Both the position numbers and the translations under genes were made by a program. From contig JBAMJR010000189.1 in assembly GCA_038501785.1 (NCBI GenBank), forward strand, positions 1,017,501 to 1,081,500: 64,000 bases of DNA, given 5' to 3'. The notes below the pieces were generated by a model, which was given only the letters and a program-made list of their open reading frames with translations, had not been told where the DNA came from and ran no database searches. Origin of the DNA: Myoxocephalus aenaeus (lineage: Eukaryota; Chordata; Actinopteri; Perciformes; Cottidae). Each line of letters begins with the position of its first letter. Position 1 is the stretch's first letter. This document shows positions 21,808-34,027 of the stretch, piece after piece.

Positions 21808-24800
21808 GTAGGCCCCCGTGATTCATTGTGGCTGTCCCTGCTAACCTTTCCCTTCCCATCCCCTGTCTCCTCATCTCCGCTCTGTATTTTAGCAACATAT
21901 ACTGTTGAACTTAGAAGGATGGTTTGACATTTTTAATTTCATACCATTGTTTTTTTGTTTTTTTTATTGACAGATAGTTGGGTGGAGAAAAGCTTCTAAA
22001 TTTGTCCCTCAGTTATTTCATATTTGAACGCTTCATTAAATGTAATAGCTCCAGTTGGCTGTGCAGTATTCTAATAAGATAGCTTATGCCCATCACTGCC
22101 TCTTAGTTTCAATGATAAATGCCAACAGTATATTTATTTTGGCTATTCATTTACTGAGGTACAAATACAGAAACGTCTCCTCCTTGAACTTCTTGCTGCA
22201 GGAAAATAAGACTAAAAGTCAAAAAGTAAAGGTACCCCTCCCCATTTTGCCCTTTGCGGGGAGCCGCCCTACAGTCATTCCTCTTCCAAATGATTTGAGC
22301 CCTGGTCCCACCCTACCCCCTCTGCTTTTCACCCACTTCCTTTTTGTCCCCTATGAAGCCTTATAGAAACTCCTCCTGTTCAAAAGCTCCATCTCTAATG
22401 GTACCCCCCGGCCCGATCCTGAGCCGTACCCCACTAACTAGCCTGTCTCTAGAAGCTTAGAGGTGGCCTCGCTCCTGTGTCGCTCCTCCTCGTGGTCCTG
22501 CTCGACTCCCGTTTTGGTGGAGTTGGCTGAGGGGCTGGCTGGCTCCACTTCTGCCCAGCAGGGGTGCTGAGAGGATAGATGAACCCTCATCATAAGTAAT
22601 TACAGAGAGTTGAGCGAAGAAGGGGGTGTAAAGAGGTCCGGGAGGCAATCTTGTTGGGAGAAGGTCAGTGAAATTGTAGAGTAGGGTTTGTAAGATTTAT
22701 GGTTTTAAAGAAGGGGCAATCCCCACTAAGAAACAGGCTGCAGGAATGTAGACCTCTAGATTTATTAAAATGTATGCAAAAAATATCAGTGCTCTGGGGA
22801 AGATTGGTATGACCTTCCAGCTTAAGGATACCTTAAGTCTGTGCAGACTCTCAGCGGTGAACCAGAAGGAGCATGACAGAGTTGCACCATGGAATATGAG
22901 AGTTTAAGCCACCATAGAGACAGGAAGGGGGGGCGGAGGTGATCGCTCTTCTCTCTTTTTCTACTTTCTTTTCTCTGGCTTTTCTTCCTCCCTTTCTCTC
23001 TCTCTCTCATTTTCTGTCGCTCATCAACACCCCACCTGGCCAAGACTCAGAAGATGGAAGTTTTCATCCCTTCAACGGCCTTTATGTCTGCGGCCCTTGG
23101 ATCAAACAGTCAGAGAGACCGGCTCACAGCTATAGTTGTCTGAAGTTGCACGCACATTTGTCCTTGCACACCTTGAACAGCTAGCAGGCTCCCAAACCAC
23201 ACATTTGCAGCTGATCCATAACAGCTATAATTTGTACCCAAATTCCCATTCCTCTGGCTTCAACTGGGCTTAAATGACACCTGAAGAAACCTAAAGACGC
23301 CAAGGCGCTGCTCAGGATTTTCCTCAGCTCTCTTTCAAGGGGATTAATTAACAGCTAAAGTATAACACATCCTTATGGAATCCTCAGTATCTTTTAAGGC
23401 GTTAATCCTTGCCCATTTAATCCCGTCGGTCATTATTGTGACCGATTGGATTGATAATTAAATTCCTGCTGATTAAACACCAGGAAAGGCTATAATTGGA
23501 AATAATTAGCCCTAATGATATGTATTATACTTAGATAAGGACGATAACCTGTTCAGTGTGTCAGCTGATGCTAATTCTATCACACTAACATTCCCATATG
23601 ACAACCGGCCGACATTTTATTTCTTGATCACATCCGGTAGGGACAACCGCACGAATGTGGCTAAGCTATTCTGAAAACACTGCTGCTTTCCAAACGATGG
23701 GGCCCTTAACTACATGACCCCCCACCTGTCTACAGCGCGACGCTGGTCCCTGGCTGTTTGTGTCCACTATTCTGTAGCGGTTGACAGCTCGAGACCACAA
23801 CCCAACCACGCTGCCGCATGCACACACAGTTTACAGCAACAGCAATGGATTCATATCAAGATAGAGATATTTAAAGGGGGATACTAATTTGATAAATCAT
23901 GATCCCTGTAAAGGAAGTCTCTGTTTCCTATCTCCCCCCCCCCCCATCCCAGGGGGAGTGGGTCAAAGGTCAAGGTAAACTACAGTGCAGGATTCAGATT
24001 CAGGTTCTTGCTTTTTACCAAAGCTGATGTTTACTGACTCTTCAACCTGAGTCTTCCAGTTGAAGGACAAATCTTTTTAACCAACACTCCACAGTCCTGA
24101 CAACACATCTTGTAAAATGATGTGTTTTCGACTGTGTTTTTGTCGCACCACTTGTAACAAATAGCACAGCGTCTAGTCTTATTTATTGCGGTGTGTGTGT
24201 GCACCAGGCGTGAGGTGGCTGGGATGTGCAGATCACCCTTTCTTGTCATTTACACTGTTGGGTTTCTCATGCCCAAAGTGCTGCAGAAGGCAAGCAAATC
24301 TAAAATTGCTAGGAAACGGGAGCTAAAGCTGAAGGTGCTAGACACTGCGTACACTCTAGTGAGCGCACAGCAGATGCAGCAGAAAAAAAAAAGAAGTTGA
24401 TTTTTAGCCTTACTTAAGAAAGCAACCAGAGATTCAGGCCATCAAATTCTGGCTGAAACATTATGTGCAGTTGTAGTTATTAGGCTCTATCTGACTAGTT
24501 TAATGAGGTTAATCATATATTTGTGACACGTGAAGTATTGCATGCTTTATAATGTGTCATTATGATTTACAAAGAGGAAAACAACAGACTTTTTACATAA
24601 AACATTGAAAAAGATGATAAAAGCATCCGATTTTTTGCCAGATGGAACGTTAAATCTTTGATCATTTCAGAACTGCACTCTCATATATACCCTTATAATT
24701 GCGAGTAAGTCTGTCATCACATCAAGTGTTTATTACACCAACAATAGAGCACTTTGCATAGTTGATTTTTAAGTGTCATCAATATGTTGACAATGCTCTC

Positions 24801-25095
24801 CTTCTGTATGACCTCATGGTGTACGGTGAGTCTTGCCTTCTGCGGTGCTTCGGGGGTATCGGGTGGAAGGAGGGATGGGTGACGGGATTGATGGGTGAAA
24901 AGGGTGATCCTGACTCAGAGCCTGTCCCCGGATGGTGGCCCCAGAGCAATGCTTGGTTGTCTGCAGAATGTACCTTGAAGGATGTAAAATGTCTTTTTTT
25001 TCTCTCTCTCTTTTACCTTCTTTCTGTCTCTTTCTTGCTCTTTTTTTTCTTTTCTTTTTATTTGATCTCACCATTTCCGCTCTTTCTCCCGCCAG
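21808..25095 (+). other. nrxn2: nrxn2 intron (3.3 kb)
   Basis: Apparently unique sequence with no transposon recognised. It holds a purine/pyrimidine-rich block near 22930-23010, a TAAT-rich block at 23330-23560 that could be a conserved regulatory element, and a C run at 23935-23945. A long pyrimidine tract (25000-25095) ends in cccgccag and serves the SS3 exon. Confidence 0.8.
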
Positions 25096-25122
25096 ATTGT
25101 ATCAGGATAGACTGTAACCTCA
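25096..25122 (+). CDS. nrxn2: neurexin-2 alternative micro-exon at splice site 3 (SS3)
   Basis: A 27-nt exon encoding CIRIDCNL between two split codons: G (21807) plus AT gives Asp, and the terminal A plus GC (61484) gives Ser, so the included form reads VNL-DCIRIDCNLS-KGPETLF. Skipping joins G to GC and gives VNL-G-KGPETLF, exactly the pattern known for neurexin SS3 (Asp-Cys...Cys insert in LNS4, net nine residues). Acceptor: ctcccgccag after a pyrimidine tract of roughly 90 bases; donor: A|gtaagt, a near-perfect match to U1. It is too short to appear as an open frame and is followed by an intron of 36.4 kb. Confidence 0.95.
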
Positions 25123-27130
25123 GTAAGTGGTTCTATCCATTTTTTGACTAAAGTGTATTTGTCTATCTCATCTTGATTCTGTGCAGTGGCCCTTTTCTGC
25201 TTCCGCCTGACCTCATGATGAGTGACACCTCTCTCACCGCGTCACTCTTCCATATTTTGAATGAGTTGAATTTACTATTCCATCAAGCATAATTTTTGTT
25301 CTTCTCATTACCATCTTTCATTTGTGTCATTCTTACCGCCTCATTTGTATGTCCCCCCTCTCCCCACATATATTCCCAATTCATGCCGAAATCGTATTTA
25401 TCTTCTTCCAATAAGTTCTGTCACTTTGATTTTCCTTTTTCGGTCATAGATTGAATTAATGTTTCATAATGATCTAGATTTCCCATCATGCCGTCCTCTT
25501 CGCTTGCCCACCACTGCCATTCTCCTGTCAACCTTCACCAATAACGCATTCAGAAAAGGGCCACTTGACACACCCCTGTTGGATGTTCCTATGTTCTATT
25601 ATGCTGCGCTTAGTCTCTCCACCTGGCTGCACACACAGGTGTTGCTTGTTTTCTATGTGGGACAAACTGTAGTTTTGTCCCCCAGAAAGCCTAAATGCTT
25701 ATCCATTGAGAGACGGCACCACCTGGTGCACGCTTTTTTTGGAGCAAGCCAATGTTTTTGTGCCCCATGCTGACAGCATGATAGCACACTGTTATTTCTA
25801 TCATGACCACTGACAATTGTGCAACTAGCCCACAGGTAAGTGCTGCCAGCCAAAGTGACACGAATGGAGAAAACCTGATGTTTGCAACACTGTTTGTGTC
25901 TGTGTGTATGTTCTATAATTGGCATGGTGCTCTGTGAAGGTGGAACGATTGAGAGTTGACTTTGATTAACCCCAACAACCGAGGAGGTAGCATAGACCAA
26001 CCATTGAGTGCTCTTCATTTGCTTTCCTTTCGTTTGTTTTTAGAATTTGGCAGTATACGTATTGAGTCATCGGTACACGTAGTCTGCAGCCAGAAGGATC
26101 CGTTTTGGAAGAACGCTAGCTTTATTGTGGGGTGCCGGTGGTTACAGAACCGTTTTCAGTGCAAGGTGATCCATACAAATGTGTTGGTGTGTGCACCACA
26201 CTCGTCTGTGTTCTGTGCTTCGGCTGTATGTGTGTCACGTACCTGCACTTAAAATACACTTGAACGCTGTTTATGTCAGACTTTATGGAGTGCAATCCCA
26301 AAAACTTCAAAAGCCTCCGCCAGGCATGGAAGTGGTCTCAGTGTATGACGAATTACACCACTTATTATGTGTGGAGCCACTGGCATGACACATTCAATAT
26401 AATGCTCAGAGGATATGCAGGCTCCGGGTTGCCCGCTAGATGGCGTACACACACTGGAGATGTTGTGTGATCGCCCTGCAGTGGGGAGGATTTTATTCTT
26501 TCTTCTTTGCATCCCACTGCAGGGCTCAGACATTTCTCAGAAACTGACTTGGATTCCACGTTACTGTAAATGATCTAATGTGGCGGTTGAGGTCACAACG
26601 GATTTGTATGTTTTGACGTGATAAATGTTGCAGTCACAGATTGTCAGAAGGCGTTTTAGTTTTTCGTAAAATGTCCATTCTTTCTTCATACTACTATAAT
26701 GGAAAGAGGACTTTTTTATTGATTTTCTTTTAATACAGCAGCTGTCTTTAAATATTGGTATGCACTGCTTGGAACCCTTGACTTGGAACACTGGGTTTCA
26801 GCGGTTTTTAAAAGGAATATTTTATTTAACCATTATATTGTTTGGTTGACTGAACACACGGCAGTTCCTTGCTTCACAGCCACTCCACACAAATCACACT
26901 CTGTAAAGGATCCCGAAATATGAGCATGTGAGTGAGAGAAGAAAAAATAGAGTGGAAGCAAACCAGGGTAGAGCTCCAGACAACAATTTATTCAATGCCA
27001 TGACATCTGGCGGTCGATTCCTCCTCCAGAGACCTACAATAACTTAAGCCCTGAGTTTGAGTAAATCAAGGTATCAATGTCTCTGCTGGCTGGTTCATAC
27101 AGTTAGGTTTTCTTGCAGGCTAATACTATA
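25123..27130 (+). other. nrxn2: nrxn2 36-kb intron, 5' part
   Basis: No gene or clear transposon seen. Short open frames (for example 25459-25773) have no recognisable domain. Confidence 0.75.
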
Positions 27131-28428
27131 CATGCATCCAGGGCCGGCTCTAGCCCTTTGGTTGCCCTAGGCGAGATTGAGTTTTGCGCCCCCACCCACA
27201 GACACACAATACTTTACATCACTGAAGAGACCTATATTAACTTAACTGCTTTACTTTGCATAGCAGTTTTTCACCCACTTATAATTCTACTATTCTACAT
27301 TGCAGTTCAACAATAAATGGTGCATGGACAACAAACACCAGAATAGTTTCAGAAAATTTTCTTTTTTATTATTTTAAATAATTTATTACACACTCAAAGT
27401 TAGGATTAAATTAACTCCATAAACTGTGCAAAACACTCTTTTTTTCAAATATGTTTATTGAACAAATCTCAATACATGATACAAGCTGTATAGGGAATGA
27501 CTATGGTTAACAAGGTTTGACAGGTTTGACAGGTTAAGTACAGGTTGAGTACTACTGGATGTCCCTTCTCCTGCAGCTGTATTTAAACACAGAGTTCATC
27601 CATGCTGTTCGTTACACAATTGCATTTGGTCATTTCTATCATCCTACCACATAGTTGCATTGTACAAATACATTTTATCTGACCATGTAGATAAATTACA
27701 ATTACTGCCACCACTGCTACAAGGCTAAATAATGCTACTGATTACAATTAGTAGTATTAATGTGATGTGATTATGAAAGTAATAATTGATAATAATAATA
27801 ACAATAACAAAAACAGCAACAATAGTACTAGTTGTGTAGGCTACTTACAAAGTTCAGAGGGAGGCAAATCAGGCATCCTTTCTCCAGCAGGTGCTGGCCT
27901 CTGAAAACATTGCCTGAGTGCATCTGGCCAATTTAAAACAAAAATAAAAACTAAAAACAAAACAAAACAAAAAACACATATACATTTTAGTATATTCCTG
28001 GGGAGGATCTGTACAGAAGGGTGAACACCACCACTATCCCCAAAATGGTTACTGTGTATGTATCGACCTGCTTGTTGTGAATTCACTAAACAGAACGTAT
28101 GTCATTTATAATGAATGTAGACAGCAACTGTACTTTTCATAACTAGCATACGTTATCCAGATACTGGTCTTCTGACATGTACATCCATGTAGGTTATCAG
28201 TGAAGTTACGTTTGCTAGTAATAGCCTACGTAGCAAATTAGCAAAGTAACAGTTGCTAGCTAGCCTAAGTGACAGCGATGAAACGTCCAATATTAGGTGA
28301 TGCACAATACTAAATGTATTTCGTTTGACACCTTAATGGCTGAGATGAGAAAACTTACCTCTATACTTGACTTTCTTTTCCTCTTCTTTCTTTTTTCTTT
28401 TTCGTCCCTGTGCTCCAGATAGTTTAGA

Positions 28429-28855
28429 TAGGGTGACCAGACGTCCTCTTTTTCCCGGACATGTCCTCTTTTCGAGACCTAAAAAAAGCGTCCGGCAGGG
28501 ATTCCAAAAACGTCCGGGATTTTGCGACGTCTGGGAAAATAGTTATTACCCCCTTACAAGTTTTGGAAATGGTACGTCCGGGAAAATAGTTATTACCCCC
28601 TTACAAGTTTTGGAAATGGTATCTCCCTCTTCCACCTTCTTGCGCAAGCTCTGACTGTAGAGAGAACTGTCATTGGTCGACCGATCTCAACGTAAATGTA
28701 AGTTCACGGCATGCTACACACTACTGCTACCCCCCCCCCCCCCCCCCCCCCCCCCCCCGCGCCGAACTCTCTCTCTCTCTCTCTCTCTCTCCCTCCCTCC
28801 CTCCCCCCCGGAACGAAGTGTCCTCTTTTTCACAAACTCAAATCTGGTCACCCTA
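28429..28855. mobile_element. non-autonomous DNA transposon with TAGGGTGACCAGA termini, copy 2 (nested)
   Basis: Same termini and same internal tandem duplication as the copy at 18120-18532, flanked by the direct repeat gtttaga (28422-28428 and 28856-28862; an 8-bp reading, agtttaga, is also possible). The copies differ mostly in the C-rich block: here it is a run of about 28 C (28731-28758) followed by (CT)n. It is inserted inside the CAGGGCCGGC element. Confidence 0.87.
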
Positions 28856-29085
28856 GTTTAGACCAGTCAAAGTGGCCGCGCAATAGATTTTTCAGACCGC
28901 ACAAACGATTTTTTTTTTGTAGTGAGCCATCTTTGCAATAGAAGATCTTTGATGTGACGTGTCGCTTCTTGGCCAATCAGCGTCCCGTTTTCTCGACAAA
29001 AAAAAATCAGATTTTTGGCCGAGTTGTTGTGATCTCCGTAATAGAACATCTTTGATGTGACGTGTCTTGGCCAATCAGAGTTAAG

Positions 29086-29376
29086 GGCCGTTTCTCAATA
29101 CCAAGTACGCTAAGTCCAGACTTGTGAACTTTTGGAGTTTGGACTTGGGAGTTTGGACTTGGGAGTCCAGACTCTCAAGGACGGGAGGACACAGGACGGT
29201 CTTTCTGCAATTGGAACAGCAGCTGACTTGATGACGTCACCACCTCAGCTGTCATTGTCATGAGTTACTCTGATTCTTCACTGTAAAGTATTTTTACAGT
29301 TAAACAAAATATGACAACCCTGCTTTTTTTGCACTGGTTTCACAGACATACACATATCATTGTGTGCATATATATA

Positions 29377-29473
<97 letters not shown>

Positions 29474-29546
29474 GATACACATATCATTGTATGTACATAT
29501 ATATTATTGTGTTTATAAATATATATTATATATATACACATATCCT

Positions 29547-29593
<47 letters not shown>

Positions 29594-29660
29594 TCATAAA
29601 TATGTATTTTATATACTGATATAGATACACATAATTGTATATATAATAAGTTTATAAATG

Positions 29661-29700
<40 letters not shown>

Positions 29701-30448
29701 TTATATATACTTATATATTTATATAGATACACATATAATTGCAAACAATTCGGTCAAAAGTAATAAGACTGTAGTTCAAAGTAAAAGTTAAATTAAAATC
29801 TTAAGTTATAAATCGTAACCTTTCCCTCAGTCAAACTGATTTAATGTGACTGAATAAATAATACAGATTGCTTGTTAGATCCTCAAAGTCGATTTATATC
29901 TTATGTTTAATCGATACGGAGACATCGGAGCCAGCGGATCATTTCAAAAAGTCCAGCCGAGATCAAGCTGCTGTCGGCGGGCAGCACAGCGCTGACGGCC
30001 CGGTGCTGACGGGAATCACGGTCCCTCAGCAGGACCTCAACCCGTCGGCGTATCTTTTTAAATAAGATGAGTCTGGACAAACCGACCACAGATTTGATCC
30101 TTAAACAAATAACTTCTCGCCTGAAAACGTCCTAAAATTATATTTTGTGACTCAACAACGGTAGTATTTATAGAATGTCAACTTTCAGTTGTGAGTTTTC
30201 TCATCCGCCATTGTTCCCCGTTTGCTGGTCCGAAATGCATTCTGGGATATTGGCTCTCTCAAGTACGCTGAAGTCTGCTCTGATGCATCCCCGGTAAAAT
30301 GGGAGGATCAAGTCACATCCGGGCATTTTCACCGTGCTTGGCGAGAAGCGGACTTTTGAATTGGAACAGTACTTGGGCCGCGACTGATGACGTTTCACGA
30401 GTCCACGAGAACACAAGTACAGAGAAGAACGCTTATTGAGAAACGGCC
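29086..30448. mobile_element. non-autonomous DNA transposon with GGCCGTTTCTCAAT termini (nested)
   Basis: Left end GGCCGTTTCTCAAT and right end ATTGAGAAACGGCC are perfect inverse complements. The 3-bp sequence aag flanks both sides (29083-29085 and 30449-30451). A 3-bp duplication would suggest PIF/Harbinger or a similar superfamily, but the evidence is thin. The interior holds a cluster of (AT)n arrays (29380-29720) and no transposase. A partial third terminus-like copy, CCCGTTTCTCAATATGCG, lies just outside at about 30465-30482. Confidence 0.75.
29380..29720. repeat. cluster of three (AT)n arrays
   Basis: Three long AT-dinucleotide arrays (about 29381-29466, 29553-29589 and 29662-29695) are separated by short similar spacers containing 'acacatat.attgt'. 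The open frames reading IYIYIY on both strands are products of the repeat. Confidence 0.95.
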
Positions 30449-30603
30449 AAGATGTTTACAGCGCCCGTTTCTCAATATGCGTGTCTCTCTGTACTTGATG
30501 AGAAAACTCACAGCTGAATCGTCCCTGCTCGCGGGAGCCAGCGCCACCCCCGGTTGCGAATTGCTCACAGTGCTGAAATGTGCGCTGTGAGGTCGCCCCC
30601 AAC

Positions 30604-31900
30604 CAGTGGTGTATAAAGTACCCAAAAGCCGTACTTGAGTAAAAGTAAAGATACCTTACTGGAAAATTACTCCAGTAAAAGTAAAAGTCACCTATTAAAA
30701 TACTACTTGAGTAAAAGTCTTAAAGTATCTGATATTTTCTGTACTTAAGTATCAAAAGTATTTTTCTGATATAAAATGTACTTAAGTATTGAAAGTAAAA
30801 GTACAAGTACATGCTTTTAATAAAAAAGCAAAGGGTCAGAATTTTGAGAATTATGAAGTTTATTCTTTTAAGTGCTGTGGTCACCGTGACCAAGGACCAG
30901 GAGTTGTGTTGATAAAATAACTGGGTTGGCTGTGATCCATCCATATATATTATGTTCAACATAATATATTGTACCTAAGTATACTTTTGCATCTACTATG
31001 AACTTATCATCACAATTCTCCAAAAAGCAATATGACACTATGAAGGACTTGTAACAGTGTGGTTATAAGTATGCTCATTCCGCCCGCCGTGGGTCTCTTG
31101 GTACCGGTCTGTGGGTCTCTTGGTACCGGTCTGTGGGTCTCTTGGTACCCGGGCCACAGAAAGAATGAATGAAACATTTCAATTAAATTAAAAAAAATCA
31201 AGGCCGGAAAGATGTTTTATTGTGAAAAATGACCGCATACATCCGTCTGTGGTAACCTCAGACGGAATCTCTTGACACATGTCAAGATGTTACGTTACTC
31301 TAAAAATGAAACGTAAGTCTGTTACAACTCTGTCGGTGATCTGGAAACCAAGGCAGAGTATCCTGAGATCGCCAAAAAAGCATGAAAACCTGCTTCCATT
31401 TCAACATCCTGTCTTTGTGCAGCGCGTTATAAGTTAAGCAGTAGACTGGACTAAAGGTTTAGTTAGGAGTACACTGGACCTAACGAACACACGTTGGGTG
31501 TCGTTGTCTTCCGTCTTTCCGAGGTCGGACCCGGTCTGTGAAAATATTGTCTTCACGTAACCGGTCCGTGACGCATAAAGGTTTGGGAGCGCTGGACTAG
31601 AGGATGTAGAGGGAAAATGCAAAACATTGTGATTCGCAAAACCTGCTTGGTGGAGTCTGTGTTCCAACACAGTCCCCGATGTTTTTTTTCTTTTTCTAAA
31701 GATAGATTTGATTTTGTAGCGAGTAACGAAGGTTTCAGGAGAAATGTATCGGAGTAAAAGTATCATTTTTCTTTGCAAAATGTAGTGAAGTAAAAGTAAA
31801 AGTAAACAGAAATATAAATAGTAAAGTAGAGTACAGATATCCCCAAAAACTACTTAAGTACAGTAACGAAGTATTTCTACTTCGTTACGATACACCACTG
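30604..31900. mobile_element. hAT-type non-autonomous DNA transposon (CAGTGGTGTA termini, nested)
   Basis: Left CAGTGGTGTATAAAGTA and right CGTTACGATACACCACTG share a terminal inverted repeat. The exact 8-bp duplication cccccaac flanks the element (30596-30603 and 31901-31908). Both subterminal regions carry many copies of 'agtaaaagt' or its complement, a common design for transposase-binding clusters. A 22-bp unit (core gtgggtctcttggtacc) is tandemly repeated about three times at 31089-31150. No transposase frame was recognised. Confidence 0.88.
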
Positions 31901-31970
31901 CCCCCAACCCATTTGTCGCCCTAGGCAGTCGCCTAGTTCGCCTATAGCAATCGCCGGCCCTGCATGCATC

Positions 31971-33812
31971 ACTAAAAATAAATAGTTTTATATTCTGATT
32001 GCATGTAGACTGAACAGGCCGGTGAGTGGTGGAATAAAATATAGATTACTCCCTATCCCGGATCTCTTTAATCGAGTACAAATCAAAATTCAGCAAAATA
32101 CAATTCAGCAATTATGGCCAACATGCATTCAAAGGCCACTATTAGCATAACACATCGATAACAGAGAGGCAGCATTTTCCATCTTGGTCTCAGGATGTCC
32201 AAAGAGATGCTTACTGCATCTCTTTGGACTATAGGATCACCAGAACACCAAAGCATGTTTCAGGAAAGCTGCACGGTTAGGATTGTAGACCGGGAGCATT
32301 TTGATTGCCCCTCAACGGCTCTCAGCATGTCGCCGGGGAGCACAGCACATTATCTTATCGTCTATCTGTGTTTGTTGTGGCATTACAACTGCTACTACTT
32401 CTAAAACTATTGACCTACTCTCTCATCTTCTATTACTTCTCGTGCTTTGTGAGACTTGATCAGCTTTGTGTTTTTATTGCACTACATTGTTCCTGCTCTG
32501 CCACCTAATGCGACTGGATGTGATATGGGGCAGAGCTGTAGCCCTCAGCTCCAGACAGGTTAGGCTGATGATATCTGTTTGGAAGGTGGCCTTTCAGCAG
32601 CCAGCAGCACCTTCTCTTAGCGCTAGATGAGATGCGATCTGTCATAACATATGGCCAGCATGTGGGGTGCGAGCACTCCGTCTGCTAATGTTATACCCTT
32701 TGGCCTATCCACCTGCGAGCTCTCACTCCAGACCACCACACTGAGACACACACCACGTCTGTGTGTATGTTAATTATGAAAAGTAACTAACGCAGGTGTA
32801 AGCAAAAACTAATCGTAGCAAAAAATACACGACACATGAATCATTGGCATATGCATCTGTCATTTATTTTAATGTAACCTGACAATAACAGATGATTCCA
32901 GGCAATGAAGAGCCAGGTAATTGTGTGTAGCAGTGCATATCCTATATGTTACATAAACGGCACATGACGGGTGATGGATGTAAGTTGTGAGGTTCCAACT
33001 TGTATCCTAAAGATCTGCTTCACGGGAAATGATTGGATAGCCATGCATTGGTAACTATGGTACCAGGCCTCTGACAAAATGGAGGAAAGTAGTAAATGTT
33101 AAAGGTGTCAAAACCTATAACGGTCAGCTTTGTATTATTAGCAACGGGGTGTGACATTATCATAGAATCCCACTGGACTTAATATTCAGCCCACTTTGTC
33201 ATGCCCCTCGATGTGCGATACCGACGCACAAGGCTCCCTTTAGCATCTGTATGAGGCGCGCTGAGCTTTCAGCTAACTCCAATGTAACTCCATCCACAGC
33301 AATAATAGACCCTCAGAACAAAGGAAGTCAGGTGATGTAGTAGTGACAGAGTCCACGCAGGGACTCTGTCACTAGGCGGGGTGTATTGACGGGTCAAACA
33401 AACTCATGACTTTCACCCAGGACAGAGCTGTTTGTGTCCCAAGTGAAACCAAAAGTCAACATTAATGTAAGTAATGTTGAGAAAATGTACTTATACAACG
33501 ATCTAAGCACTCTTGTTGCCTAAACCTAAGTAACACCAAAGCGTACCCGGTGCGTTGGAAAAAACGTCATGGCCAGCCGTCATGGCCAGCCGTCCTGACC
33601 AAGTGTCCGTATGTAAATTGCGAGTTGGGAATGAGAACACGTTGTAATATTTTATAGAGCGTAATATGAGCAAGAATGAATGTCAACTGCCGTTGATGTG
33701 TGATTAATTAGCTTTTGGGTGACTGTTCAGCTCATTTTCTTTGATATTCATCCACTGATTATGTGTTCAAATCCAACCTGCCGACTTTGGTGAGCATTAA
33801 ACTTTCACAACA
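31971..33812 (+). other. nrxn2: nrxn2 36-kb intron, unique-looking stretch
   Basis: No gene recognised. It contains a 14-bp perfect stem with a 6-base loop at 33341-33374 (stem tagtgacagagtcc) and a 13-bp tandem duplication (gtcatggccagcc) near 33566-33592. Confidence 0.75.
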
Positions 33813-34027
33813 GTCCACACCAGTGGCAGCTGGTGAATTTTTTTTTGGGGGGGGCGCAGTTGGGCGGCGCGGTTTAAATAGCACTCCACAATGAGAAGAA
33901 AAGAGGTTTGCAGTAGAATATTCTAAAAAAACAAAGCTTTATTTCAAGAAAACAGTGCTCAACACTGTCCAATAACAACTATCAACAAACTGTAACTTTG
34001 GCCATGAGAGGTTCAGAGCAGAATGGT

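Larger units (their letters stand above)
27139..31962. mobile_element. hAT-type DNA transposon (CAGGGCCGGC termini) carrying nested insertions
   Basis: The left end CAGGGCCGGCTCTAGC and the right end GC.ATCGCCGGCCCTG form a terminal inverted repeat. The same 8-bp target-site duplication, catgcatc, lies on both sides (27131-27138 and 31963-31970), which supports the hAT superfamily. Both ends also carry an inner 'gccctaggc' motif. The 4.8-kb span is inflated by at least three later insertions (28429-28855, 29086-30448, 30604-31900); without them the host element is about 1.7 kb. No transposase frame was recognised. The right arm is found only in short pieces between insertions: 30449-30603 and 31901-31962. 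Confidence 0.85.

Noticed and set aside
29278..29624. Frames reading IYIYIY on both strands
   Set aside because: Translation of (AT)n arrays.
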